Shown one piece after another: positions 43,086 through 51,860 of a stretch of 64,000 nucleotides of DNA. The position numbers and the translations under genes are program-made. Source of the DNA: Bacteroidetes bacterium UBA1941. Lineage in GTDB: Bacteria > Bacteroidota > Bacteroidia > Chitinophagales > LD1. Each line of letters opens with the position of its first letter. Positions within the stretch are counted from its first letter, which is position 1. The stretch is from positions 133,962 to 197,961 of the forward strand of contig DDEZ01000013.1 in NCBI GenBank assembly GCA_002336805.1, written 5' to 3'. Under the pieces are notes generated by a model that worked only from the letters and a program-made list of their open reading frames with translations, had not been told where the DNA came from and ran no database searches.

Positions 43086-44600
43086 CTATTTCGCTGCGTC
43101 AGCCAGGAGTTTCTCACCCTTAGCGATAGCGTCTTCTATATTACCTACCAGGTTGAATGCTGCCTCAGGATACTTGTCTACCTCACCAGCCAGGATCATG
43201 TTGAAGCCCTTGATGGTCTCGTCGATAGATACCAGTACACCCTTCAGACCGGTGAACTGCTCTGCCACGTGGAATGGCTGAGAGAGGAAACGCTGTACAC
43301 GGCGTGCGCGGTGTACTACCAGCTTGTCCTCCTCGCTGAGCTCGTCCATACCCAGGATGGCGATGATATCTTGCAGCTCCTTGTAGCGCTGCAGGATCTC
43401 CTTCACACGCATAGCGCAGCCATAGTGCTGGTCGCCCAGTACTGCAGCGCTGAGGATACGTGATGTAGAGTCCAGTGGATCCACCGCAGGGTAGATACCG
43501 AGCTCGGCGATCTTACGGCTGAGTACTGTAGTAGCATCGAGGTGGGCGAACGTAGTAGCCGGAGCCGGGTCAGTAAGGTCATCTGCCGGTACGTATACCG
43601 CCTGTACGGAGGTGATAGATCCCCTCTTGGTAGAGGTGATACGCTCCTGCATCAGACCCATCTCCGTAGCCAGGGTAGGCTGGTAGCCCACCGCAGATGG
43701 CATACGGCCGAGGAGGGCCGATACTTCAGATCCCGCCTGTGTAAAGCGGAAGATATTGTCGATGAAGAAGAGGATATCCTTGCCTCCCTTCGGGTCATTC
43801 TTGTCTCCGTCACGGAAGTACTCAGCGATGGTCAGACCGGAGAGGGCCACACGGGCACGTGCTCCAGGTGGCTCATTCATCTGGCCGAATACGAGGGTAG
43901 CCTGAGACTGTGCGAGCTGCGCAGGGTCTACCTTAGAGAGGTCCCAGCCACCAGCTTCCATGCTGTGCTTGAATTCTTCACCATACTTTACTACGTTAGA
44001 CTCGATCATCTCACGGAGCAGGTCATTGCCCTCACGGGTACGCTCACCTACACCAGCGAATACTGAGAGACCAGCGTATGCCTTTGCGATATTATTGATC
44101 AGCTCCATGATGAGAACTGTCTTGCCTACACCTGCACCACCGAAGAGGCCGATCTTGCCACCCTTGGCATATGGCTCCAGGAGGTCGATCACCTTGATAC
44201 CGGTGAAGAGTACGTCAGCGTCAGTAGCCAGATCCTCGTATGCTGGCGGCATACGGTGGATAGGGTAGCCACCTTCCTTGGATACCGGCACGTTGATACC
44301 GTCGATAGCGTCACCTATTACGTTGAAGAGGCGGCCCTTGATACTCTCGCCCACCGGCATGGTGATCGGAGCACCCTGGTCTACCACATCCATACCGCGG
44401 CGGAGGCCGTCAGTAGAGTCCATCGCTACGGTACGTACACCGTCCTCACCCAGGTGCTGCTGCACCTCGAGGATCACTGTTTGTCCATTGTCACGAGTCA
44501 CCATGAGGGCGTTCATGATCTCAGGGAGTATGCCACCCTGCTCAAAGCTCACGTCCACTACCGGGCCGATGATCTGCTTTATTTTACCAACGTTTGCCAT
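43086..44600 (-). CDS. atpD: F1F0 ATP synthase subunit beta
   Basis: Catalytic subunit of the F1 head. P-loop GGAGVGKT with the catalytic lysine, the GERTREGNDL segment with the catalytic glutamate, the FIDNIFRFTQAGSEVSALLG (Walker B) region, and DDLTDPAPATTFAHLDATTV. The length of 504 residues matches Bacteroidota enzymes, which carry a small insertion compared with E. coli. atpC follows. A candidate promoter lies about 75-110 nt upstream. Confidence 0.97.
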   Translation of the reverse strand: MANVGKIKQIIGPVVDVSFEQGGILPEIMNALMVTRDNGQTVILEVQQHLGEDGVRTVAMDSTDGLRRGMDVVDQGAPITMPVGESIKGRLFNVIGDAIDGINVPVSKEGGYPIHRMPPAYEDLATDADVLFTGIKVIDLLEPYAKGGKIGLFGGAGVGKTVLIMELINNIAKAYAGLSVFAGVGERTREGNDLLREMIESNVVKYGEEFKHSMEAGGWDLSKVDPAQLAQSQATLVFGQMNEPPGARARVALSGLTIAEYFRDGDKNDPKGGKDILFFIDNIFRFTQAGSEVSALLGRMPSAVGYQPTLATEMGLMQERITSTKRGSITSVQAVYVPADDLTDPAPATTFAHLDATTVLSRKIAELGIYPAVDPLDSTSRILSAAVLGDQHYGCAMRVKEILQRYKELQDIIAILGMDELSEEDKLVVHRARRVQRFLSQPFHVAEQFTGLKGVLVSIDETIKGFNMILAGEVDKYPEAAFNLVGNIEDAIAKGEKLLADAAK

Positions 44601-44680
44601 GCTAGCTATTGATTGATTTTAAGTGTTTTAATGCATCTGCCAAGGAATGGGCAAAACCCACTATCAGCCGATTTCGGGTG

Positions 44681-44710
44681 CGAAAATAGGCTTTTTGGGG
44701 AGATTTAAAA
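44681..44710 (-). promoter_or_regulatory. Candidate promoter of atpD-atpC
   Basis: On the minus strand TTT, 19 nt, TATTTTCG (44688-44681): correct spacing with one mismatch in each element against TTG-N19-TAnnTTTG. It implies a leader of about 75 nt. Confidence 0.4.
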
Positions 44711-44784
44711 GGGGAATTTTGGGCCTGTGCGTAACTAGGCCACATCAGCATCCGCCAGACCGCAAGCCCTGGTGACAGAGCGTT

Positions 44785-46179
44785 TTAGCGCACCGTGTAT
44801 TCTATATAGAGCTGATCCTTATCCGTTTTATTCTTTTTGACCACTTTGAGCCCGGCCGGTCCCGAGCTGATAAACTTATACTTACTGCCCTTGATCGGTT
44901 TATTCTGATAAATAGTATCGGTGCGTACTATCCGTCCGTGAGCCTTGCGGTTATACCCCAGGAGCATATCTTTTTTCCCCATAGCAAATCCGTACTTGGT
45001 AGAAATCTTCTCATTCAGCGGGATCATGATCATCAGTTCCTTTTCATTCATCAGTTCCAGACCCTTACTTAGTGTGGCATTGTGGCTGGAGTGGTGACCG
45101 GCCTTGTACAGCACTGTACGGGATAATAGGTCCTCTGCCGTGACATCGCTGCCTTTAAATTTCACATCAAACCAGCTTTTCCAATTTCCGATCTGGGCAT
45201 CACCTACAAATAAGAGGACTTTGCCAGTCTCTACCAGCTCAAACGCCAGCACCAGACTGGTATTATTGGTGAGGTTGTCCATGTGCAGCGCGAGCCTGCC
45301 TATGCTATTGAGCCAATCATAATCTATGCGCCTCCAGTTCTGGTCTGGCTGCTGGTAGAGTGCTCCCGGGGTTTTCTTTCCATTTTGTTTTGGCGATACC
45401 CTGGCCGGGGCCGGCATACGTGATACATACTTCTGAGCAAATGGAAAGTCCGTCTTAAATCCATGGCTGGTGCTTCTGCTCAGCGCACCCAGCATAAAAT
45501 CTGATGCTGCTCCAAATTCATTTATTGCAGCCAGGCCATCTACGGCCTCGCCGTTTTTGGGGTTCATGCTCTTGAGCATATTAAAGTCTGTGGGCGGCCC
45601 CAGTACATATACATGGACTTTGCCTTCCATTCCTTTCAGGTCAAAGTGGTCCCCAGGTTTGAGGAATCGGGGTTTTTTGGCCCATTCCAGGAGATTGGAT
45701 ACGGCCTGGCCTCCCTGCTGCTGCTCTGCAAAAAGGTCGAGTCCCTTTTTAGCATCGAGCATTGCCTTTACCGCTTTGCTCTTGGCTCCTTTCTTTGCTG
45801 CGAGGGTATTTATCTGGCCATTTTTATTCCAGTATTTTTCTGATACATCCCTTATGGCCTGGCCCGCAGGACTATTAGGGTCATCCAGAAAGGAAAGCCA
45901 TAGCTCAGGCACCTTCAGCCCCGCGAGTATTTCTGACGCACTATCAAAACCACTCAGGTGGTCCTTGTGCTGGTGGGTGAGCACCATGACAAGGTCCTGT
46001 GTACCTACTTTATCTAATATATCTTTTGCTATGACAGCTTCGCGGGCCTGATTGCCCGATTGATAGGACCCAAAATCTATCATGATCCATGACTGCTGGT
46101 CACCATCGGAGAAATCTAACAGGAAGCAATCTCCCAGGTTCTGCTGGTTATACATTTTCACTGTAGCTGATACACTCAT
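44785..46179 (-). CDS. ComEC/Rec2-like metallo-beta-lactamase-fold protein
   Basis: 464 residues, no signal peptide. The metallo-beta-lactamase motif is present as VLTHQHKDHLSGFD (H69, H71, D73, H74). The other ligand motifs are LLFVGDAQIGNW, followed by VLYKAGHHSSHNATL, which is the order seen in ComEC-type MBL domains. A 120-residue insertion separates the first two. In known ComEC-like proteins the MBL domain degrades one DNA strand; free-standing relatives act on nucleic acid or nucleotide substrates, so hydrolysis of such a substrate is a fair guess. It starts 11 nt after the stop of the metallopeptidase gene on the same strand, so the two form an operon. Confidence 0.82.
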   Translation of the reverse strand: MSVSATVKMYNQQNLGDCFLLDFSDGDQQSWIMIDFGSYQSGNQAREAVIAKDILDKVGTQDLVMVLTHQHKDHLSGFDSASEILAGLKVPELWLSFLDDPNSPAGQAIRDVSEKYWNKNGQINTLAAKKGAKSKAVKAMLDAKKGLDLFAEQQQGGQAVSNLLEWAKKPRFLKPGDHFDLKGMEGKVHVYVLGPPTDFNMLKSMNPKNGEAVDGLAAINEFGAASDFMLGALSRSTSHGFKTDFPFAQKYVSRMPAPARVSPKQNGKKTPGALYQQPDQNWRRIDYDWLNSIGRLALHMDNLTNNTSLVLAFELVETGKVLLFVGDAQIGNWKSWFDVKFKGSDVTAEDLLSRTVLYKAGHHSSHNATLSKGLELMNEKELMIMIPLNEKISTKYGFAMGKKDMLLGYNRKAHGRIVRTDTIYQNKPIKGSKYKFISSGPAGLKVVKKNKTDKDQLYIEYTVR

Positions 46180-46190
46180 ACGTCAGGGAT

Positions 46191-48173
46191 TTAATGGTTG
46201 TGAATAGCGCAGAACGGCTCATCCTCCTGCATGAGGAGGGCAGCAGTAGCTGATGCAGATTGATTGTTCTTGAGGTTTTCGAGTTGCTTTTTGAGACGAG
46301 CAGAGCTGGATACGGACTTGATCACTGCGTACCTGATATCATATGTAGATAGGTCTACGATGAGTGTACATCCTCCATTGAAGGCAAACCGGCTGGTATC
46401 GGTGGGCATGTAGTCGGCATAGGTGGAGTCTGATACATCTACATATACTTTCTGTATAAAGGAGATGATCAACTGACGTGTCATATCCCGGCCATTGGCT
46501 TTTGTACGGATAAATGGCCTGCACCTGTGTATCTGAAATTTATTTCGAGCCTGTGTTGAGAAATTGAGTTTTGCGCCACCATCTGTAATAAACGAATAAG
46601 GTATAGATCCAAAATCCATCCCCAGCAGCCGCTCTATACCAGGATAGGTGTTGGTCATTTTCAGGTTTAGCATCTCGTGGATAGCTGCTGAAAGTGAACG
46701 GGTATCATCATAGGCGCTCTCGCGTGCACTTTTGCCATCTGTAGGAGCCTCCCGGAGTATGCGGTCTATGCAGGCACTGATATTAGGGCGGTTGAGCACG
46801 TTGCGCAGGGCCGTTTTGAGATTGTCCAGCAGCTTGTGCTGTTTGCCCACTCGGTATTCATCTACCGTGCTCCAGATCAGGGACCTGAGAGAATAGCTGG
46901 AGACACCCTCCGGCACTATACCCCAGGCTCTAAACGACTCCATGAGCGCATACCTCAGGCCATCGTCATCTTCGGGATTGTGCTCCACATCTGCGGTGAT
47001 GAGTGAGCGCAGGTAGTCACTAAAGGTGATGTCTACCGGAGGGCAATAGTCCAGTGCCCGTATACAGATCAGGGAGAGTTTATCTGCTATATGGCAGGCC
47101 TCCGTACTGAGCCGGCCTGCCAGGTCAGGGTCTATAGCACCCGGTGTCAGTATGCCTGTACCATCTGATGCTATACGGATCAGGTCTGCCACCCTATAGT
47201 TGTACAATCGGGCGAATGCATCAAACACTGTAGCTACCAATACGGCTCCCCGGTCATGTGCCTCATCTGCGTCACGGTAGAGGGCAGGGTCTGGCTTTTT
47301 GATGATCGTATTGCCGTTACTATCCTTGTCTACGAGGTAGCTGCGCAGGGCGCGCCTATTGCCAGGCAGCGCCTGGCCAAACTGGAAGGCCAGATCTCCG
47401 AGCAGATTATCAGGAGAGTACAGATCACCGCGGGAGTTGTTGATCTGCTCTCGCACTACACCGGTATAGGTGAACCGCTGCAACAGGGCTATGATATCTG
47501 CAAATGCCTCATGAAACCCCAGCACATCCGGATTGGTAGCGCGGTTGAGGTAGGGTAGCATGCTGTCCAGCAGGGCATGTGTACACTCATGAGCTACTAT
47601 ATCCGGCGACAGGCAGGTGAAAATAGTCGTGCCCGGTACATTACGACCGTCCCAACTGGCACTCGCCTTAAAATACCCAAAAAGCAGGGCCAGTTTGTCC
47701 GGAGAATAATATGCATTGGCATCAAAAAAGGCGTGCGGATAGATGCGGAGCCGGGCTACAAACTCATGACCGTAGGTCACTTTGCCGTCTTCGCCCTCTT
47801 TCTCTATGAGACGTGAGAATATGATCTTGCGCCCCAGCGCTGCCTCAAACCTGTCTATGACACTCATAGCCACAGCATAAACCTGCTGCTGATGAAACCT
47901 GGGATCCTCCTCAGATGGTGGTAGTCCGTGGGTAGCCAGGATATAGGGGTCATTCAGGTCTATACCGGTGTATAGGGTGTCATGCGGCGGGTCATAGTCT
48001 ACCACCTCTATATACTCTCCTATGGGGCCCGGCAGGAGTTTATCCTCCCATTTCACCTTATACAGGACCTGATTGGTCAGGCGCCGGTCCAGAATATAGG
48101 CAAAGGATGGGTCAAATGCATACCCTTGGAGAGGGCGGTAGACGGGTTTGTCTTTGTGCTGTGATCCCGGCAT
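46191..48173 (-). CDS. Cytosolic gluzincin-type metallopeptidase
   Basis: 660 residues with no signal peptide or membrane segment. HECTH at residues 195-199 gives two zinc ligands and the catalytic glutamate. GFHEAFADIIALLQ follows about 25 residues later, where E222 is the expected third ligand, with D226 in the thermolysin-type E-x3-D arrangement. This fits the gluzincins (M4/M36-like). Secreted thermolysins have a pre-pro region; this one has none, and about 430 residues follow the active site without recognised domains. The first gene of an operon with the MBL-fold protein, preceded by palindromic boxes. An intracellular regulated protease is implied; targets unknown. No annotated family can be named with confidence. 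Confidence 0.75.
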   Translation of the reverse strand: MPGSQHKDKPVYRPLQGYAFDPSFAYILDRRLTNQVLYKVKWEDKLLPGPIGEYIEVVDYDPPHDTLYTGIDLNDPYILATHGLPPSEEDPRFHQQQVYAVAMSVIDRFEAALGRKIIFSRLIEKEGEDGKVTYGHEFVARLRIYPHAFFDANAYYSPDKLALLFGYFKASASWDGRNVPGTTIFTCLSPDIVAHECTHALLDSMLPYLNRATNPDVLGFHEAFADIIALLQRFTYTGVVREQINNSRGDLYSPDNLLGDLAFQFGQALPGNRRALRSYLVDKDSNGNTIIKKPDPALYRDADEAHDRGAVLVATVFDAFARLYNYRVADLIRIASDGTGILTPGAIDPDLAGRLSTEACHIADKLSLICIRALDYCPPVDITFSDYLRSLITADVEHNPEDDDGLRYALMESFRAWGIVPEGVSSYSLRSLIWSTVDEYRVGKQHKLLDNLKTALRNVLNRPNISACIDRILREAPTDGKSARESAYDDTRSLSAAIHEMLNLKMTNTYPGIERLLGMDFGSIPYSFITDGGAKLNFSTQARNKFQIHRCRPFIRTKANGRDMTRQLIISFIQKVYVDVSDSTYADYMPTDTSRFAFNGGCTLIVDLSTYDIRYAVIKSVSSSARLKKQLENLKNNQSASATAALLMQEDEPFCAIHNH

Positions 48174-48237
48174 AAGGATGAATTTTACTTCAATATCGCC
48201 GCTATTTCCGGCGCTGCCTACAGCTAGGAGCTACGAC

Positions 48238-48253
48238 TACCCATTTCTAGGTA
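48238..48253. promoter_or_regulatory. Palindromic operator-like box 1
   Basis: TACCCATTTCTAGGTA, a near-palindrome 65 nt before the metallopeptidase start codon. The first 15 bases are identical to 31382-31396 in front of the AT-rich operon. Confidence 0.55.
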
Positions 48254-48314
48254 TGCATCTTCAACAAATGCAACTCTTTTGATATCAAACAGAATGTTAA
48301 ATTATTATTTCTCA

Positions 48315-48330
48315 TACCTATTTAGGGGTA
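48315..48330. promoter_or_regulatory. Palindromic operator-like box 2
   Basis: TACCTATTTAGGGGTA is a diverged version of the same palindrome, 77 bp from box 1 in the same divergent spacer. It could regulate the metallopeptidase operon, the NifU-domain gene or both. Confidence 0.45.
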
Positions 48331-48363
48331 CTCAGCAGCTACCCACACCCGTTCATAATCCTT

Positions 48364-48394
48364 TTGAAGCTTTCGGGAATAAGGGCTATTTTTG
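48364..48394 (+). promoter_or_regulatory. Promoter of the NifU-domain gene
   Basis: TTG (48364-48366), 20 nt, TATTTTTG (48387-48394): an exact match to TTG-N19/20-TAnnTTTG. The ATG at 48407 is only 12 nt behind the -7 element, so the transcript is nearly leaderless. Confidence 0.75.
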
Positions 48395-48406
48395 CAGCCA
48401 CAAGTG

Positions 48407-48661
48407 ATGGAGCAGACAGAACTGATAAGCAAGATCGAGGCCTCTCTCGATACCATGCGTCCCTATCTGGGTAGCGATGGTGGTGGTGTGGAACTGATAG
48501 ACATCACAGATGATATGACCGTGCGCTTGCGCCTGACCGGTGCCTGCAAGACCTGTCCACAGAGCTTTATGACCATGAAGGCCGGTATAGAGACCGCCAT
48601 CAAGCAGGCTATACCTGAGGTGAAAAGCGTGATCGCTATAGACCTGGAGCCCGCGCTCTGA
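48407..48661 (+). CDS. NifU C-terminal domain protein (Fe-S cluster carrier)
   Basis: 84 residues from ATG at 48407; a TTG at 48392 in the same frame lies within the promoter and is rejected. The whole protein is the NifU/NfuA-type domain: MRPYLGSDGGGVELIDITDD and LTGACKTCPQSFMTMKAGIE, with the CxxC pair that binds a 4Fe-4S cluster between two subunits. It hands preformed clusters to target proteins. It is not fused to an A-type domain, unlike NfuA. It stands alone with its own promoter and is followed by pyrF. Confidence 0.92.
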   Translation: MEQTELISKIEASLDTMRPYLGSDGGGVELIDITDDMTVRLRLTGACKTCPQSFMTMKAGIETAIKQAIPEVKSVIAIDLEPAL

Positions 48662-48733
48662 TTCCCTTTTATTATTTATCGCAATGCCATGTCCTGCCGC
48701 AGGGTAGTGAGGCAGTGGAACAAACCGCTATAC

Positions 48734-49546
48734 ATGACACTAGACCATCTCACCACACTCATCCGCCGCAAAAAGTCTATGCTCTGCGTGGGCCTGGACA
48801 CAGATCTGAAACTCATACCGCAGCACCTGCTGGCAGAGGAAGACCCCGTTTTTGAATTCAATAAAGCAATCATAGATGCTACGCTGGATATAGCCGTGGC
48901 GTATAAGCCTAATATCGCCTTCTATGAGGCGATGGGTATCAAAGGCTGGCAATCGCTGGAGAAGACCATTCAATACCTCAATCAGTTTAAGGACGAAGCC
49001 TTCACCATAGCAGATGCCAAGCGCGGCGATATAGGCAATACATCGAAGATGTATGCGAAGTCGTTTTTCGAGTGGCTGGACTTTGACTCGGTCACAGTAG
49101 CTCCCTACATGGGCGAGGATTCGGTCACACCATTTCTGGAGTATAAGGATAAGTGGGTGATACTGCTCGGTCTGACCTCCAATAGGGGTTCCAAGGATTT
49201 CCAGTTTACAGAGAGTGGGGGCAGGAGGCTCTATGAGCGCGTGATACTCAAGGCGCAGGAGTGGGGTGGCCCGGACAGGCTGATGTATGTAGTGGGCGCC
49301 ACGCATCCTGCCGAGCTGAAGGCAATACGTGCGCTGGCTCCCGACCATTTCTTTCTCGTGCCGGGTGTGGGTGCCCAGGGGGGCGATGTGCGTGAGATAT
49401 GTGAGGCCGGGGTCAATAAATACGGTGGCCTACTGATCAACTCTGCCCGTCAGATCATCTACGCATCCGGAGGCACTGATTTTGCCGAAAAGGCACGTGA
49501 GATGGCCCTGGCTACCCGCGAGCCTATGATGCCATACATCAGCTAA
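48734..49546 (+). CDS. pyrF: Orotidine-5'-phosphate decarboxylase (type 2)
   Basis: Decarboxylates OMP to UMP, the last step of pyrimidine synthesis. The catalytic Asp-Lys-Asp array sits in TIADAKRGDIGNTS. The rest of the barrel shows CVGLDTDLKLIP, VAPYMGEDSV, and the phosphate-binding end FLVPGVGAQGGDVREI. It is of the longer group found in actinobacteria, Myxococcus and Bacteroidota (PyrF type 2). The start at 48734 (MTLDHLTTLIRRKKSM) is preferred; the upstream ATG at 48689 adds 15 residues not typical of the family. 270 residues. Confidence 0.96.
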   Translation: MTLDHLTTLIRRKKSMLCVGLDTDLKLIPQHLLAEEDPVFEFNKAIIDATLDIAVAYKPNIAFYEAMGIKGWQSLEKTIQYLNQFKDEAFTIADAKRGDIGNTSKMYAKSFFEWLDFDSVTVAPYMGEDSVTPFLEYKDKWVILLGLTSNRGSKDFQFTESGGRRLYERVILKAQEWGGPDRLMYVVGATHPAELKAIRALAPDHFFLVPGVGAQGGDVREICEAGVNKYGGLLINSARQIIYASGGTDFAEKAREMALATREPMMPYIS

Positions 49547-49594
49547 GGCTTTGGGAAAAAACTATATATTCGTCCACCTAACAACTAACCTAAC

Positions 49595-50353
49595 ATGAAG
49601 AAGATACTCCTCACAGCGCTGATAGCTGTAGCCGTGATGACCACCACTGTGCGTGCACAGGATGCCTTTGCCACACAGATGAAGGTGTATGGCACTGCGC
49701 TGCACTACTATGACCTGCAGACTGCTACCACGGCCCTCTACAACGCGATGGCACTAAAGCCTGAGCGCAAGGACCTGCGCGACTCACTGGCCAATATCTA
49801 CTTTCTGGGAGAGCGCTATGGCCAGGCCTATACAGTAGGTGAGGAGATACTGAAAGAAGACCCTAAGCGTGACGATATACTCGCTATCGTAGCCGTATCA
49901 AAGCAATCTCTGGGCTTTGCCAAGGAGGCGCTGGAAGACTATGAGAAGCTGTATAAGGACTCCAAGCAGATATTTTACCTCTATCAGATAGCCTCTCTGC
50001 AGCATACTCTGAAGAGGGTGGGGGAGTGCCTCGGCTCTCTGGACCAGATCATAGCTGATGATGCCTCTACCAAGCAGATGGTGAGCCTGCGCAATGGCAA
50101 TGGCGGCTCGCAGAATGTGCCTATGAAGGCGGCAGCTATGAACCTGAAGGGCATCATTACCCTGGAGCTCAACCAATCTGCCAATGCACGCTATCTCTTC
50201 AATGAAGCGATCAAGATGTTCCCGGACTTTGAGGCGGCCAAGAGCAATATAGCGATCATGGACCAGCAGGATGCAGCAGCAGCTGCACAGGCCAAAGGTG
50301 CCGCCGGTGCAGCGCCAAAAGCCACTCCGGCTCCCAAGCCAGCAGGCAAATAA
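49595..50353 (+). CDS. Exported TPR protein
   Basis: 252 residues with a signal peptide (KKILLTALIAVAVMTTTVRA). The body is TPR-like helix pairs: LHYYDLQTATTALYNAMALK, DLRDSLANIYFLGERYGQAY, LKEDPKRDDILAIVAVSKQS and ANARYLFNEAIKMFPDFEAA. It ends in an Ala/Pro/Lys-rich tail. Such proteins hold together periplasmic or outer membrane complexes. No specific partner suggested by context. A terminator follows. Confidence 0.85.
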   Translation: MKKILLTALIAVAVMTTTVRAQDAFATQMKVYGTALHYYDLQTATTALYNAMALKPERKDLRDSLANIYFLGERYGQAYTVGEEILKEDPKRDDILAIVAVSKQSLGFAKEALEDYEKLYKDSKQIFYLYQIASLQHTLKRVGECLGSLDQIIADDASTKQMVSLRNGNGGSQNVPMKAAAMNLKGIITLELNQSANARYLFNEAIKMFPDFEAAKSNIAIMDQQDAAAAAQAKGAAGAAPKATPAPKPAGK

Positions 50354-50373
50354 GACAAGTTAATATTACATAA

Positions 50374-50414
50374 AGACGGGAGGCACCGAGCATATGCTAT
50401 GGTGTCTCCCGTCT
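50374..50414 (+). terminator. Terminator of the TPR gene
   Basis: AGACGGGAG (50374-50382) pairs with CTCCCGTCT (50406-50414), with an inner CACC/GGTG pairing and a loop, followed by GGCTTTT. Confidence 0.78.
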
Positions 50415-50481
50415 GGCTTTTAGGCGCTTGGGGGTTTTTTCCTAGATTTGCCGCCTGTATTTTTACTGAAATCTATATTTA

Positions 50482-51849
50482 ATGGCTGTATTACAATTAC
50501 TCCTCGGCCTGTCACTACTGGTGGCGCTGCATGAGTTAGGTCACTTCCTCGCGGCGCGCGCCTTCAAGACCAGGGTCGAGAAGTTTTACCTCTTTTTTGA
50601 CTTCCTCTTCCCGCTGCCCACGGTGATGAACTTTGCCCTCTTCAAAAAGAAGATCGGCGATACGGAGTATGGCATCGGCTGGTTTCCACTGGGGGGCTAT
50701 GTGAAAATAGCCGGTATGATGGACGAGAGCATGGACGAAGAGCAGATGAAGCTCCCGCCTAAGGACGATGAATACCGTAGTAAGAAGAACTGGCAGAAGC
50801 TGATCATCATGCTGGGTGGTATCATAATGAATGTACTCGTAGCATGGGTCATTTATTCGCAGTTACTGTTTTGGGGTGGAGAGGCACGTATACCTACAGA
50901 TGGTACCAAGTACGGTATCCACTGTGATACGCTGGCGCTCATAGCGGGTTTTCAGGAGGGGGATGTGGTACTGAGCCACGACGGCGGCAAGAAGTTTGAA
51001 AGCTTCACCAATATCCCGCGCGAAATGCTGCTGGACGAGATCAAAACTGTAGAGGTAAGGCGTGACGGCAAAGAGGTAAGCTTCAATGTACCGTCAGATT
51101 TCAAAGCCAGAGCAGTAGCTATGGGTGCCAAAGTCAAAGGGTTTATAGAGCCGCGTATGATCTGTGTGGTAGATACCTTCAGCCCCGGTAGTGTGGTGGC
51201 GGACAAGTTTAAGAAGGGCGACCGCGTGATCAGTATCAATGACCATGCGATCAACTATTTTCAGGATGCACCACCGGTAGTTTCTTCTTTGAAAAATCAG
51301 GATGCTCATGTGGTCTTCCTGCGTGGTGCTGATACGATGAGTTTCACAGTGCGCGTGCCTGAGACGGGGCTCCTGGGTTTCTCTCCTGAGAGGGACTCTA
51401 CGGCTATCGGCTATACGGAGGTGCATTACTCATTTATATCGTCTTTCGGCGCGGGCGCCAAGAGGACGGTCAAGGAACTCCGGGACTACCTGAAGCAGCT
51501 CAAGCTGATCTTTAGCCCTACTATCAAAGGCTATAAGCAACTGGGCGGGATAGGCTCTATGGCATCTATGTACAGCTCAGGAGGCGAGGGCTGGAATTGG
51601 TTCCGGTTCTGGGCTACGACTGCTATGATATCTGTAGTACTGGCTATCATGAATCTGCTGCCTATACCAATGTTGGATGGTGGCTACGTGATCATCCTGC
51701 TCATAGAGATGGCGCTGGGGCGCCCGCTCAATGAGAAGGTACTGGAGAATATACAGCGTGTAGGATTTATCCTCATCATATCACTGATGCTGTATGCCAA
51801 TGGTAATGACCTGTACAGGTTTATCATGACCAAATTTGCTCATCAATAA
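50482..51849 (+). CDS. rseP: RIP metalloprotease RseP (site-2 protease)
   Basis: Intramembrane zinc protease (family M50) that cleaves transmembrane regulators such as anti-sigma factors. The HELGH motif is at residues 17-21, in a first membrane helix. A PDZ region follows in the periplasmic part (GFQEGDVVLSHDGGKKFESF; a second PDZ with FSPGSVVADKFKKGDRVISI). The C-terminal helix has NLLPIPMLDGG with the third ligand. The length of 455 residues is normal. A -7-like TAGATTTG lies at 50443-50450. The ECF sigma factor at 16548-17144 is a possible distant client through an unseen anti-sigma factor (inference). Confidence 0.95.
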   Translation: MAVLQLLLGLSLLVALHELGHFLAARAFKTRVEKFYLFFDFLFPLPTVMNFALFKKKIGDTEYGIGWFPLGGYVKIAGMMDESMDEEQMKLPPKDDEYRSKKNWQKLIIMLGGIIMNVLVAWVIYSQLLFWGGEARIPTDGTKYGIHCDTLALIAGFQEGDVVLSHDGGKKFESFTNIPREMLLDEIKTVEVRRDGKEVSFNVPSDFKARAVAMGAKVKGFIEPRMICVVDTFSPGSVVADKFKKGDRVISINDHAINYFQDAPPVVSSLKNQDAHVVFLRGADTMSFTVRVPETGLLGFSPERDSTAIGYTEVHYSFISSFGAGAKRTVKELRDYLKQLKLIFSPTIKGYKQLGGIGSMASMYSSGGEGWNWFRFWATTAMISVVLAIMNLLPIPMLDGGYVIILLIEMALGRPLNEKVLENIQRVGFILIISLMLYANGNDLYRFIMTKFAHQ

Positions 51850-51860
51850 GTAATAGTGCA

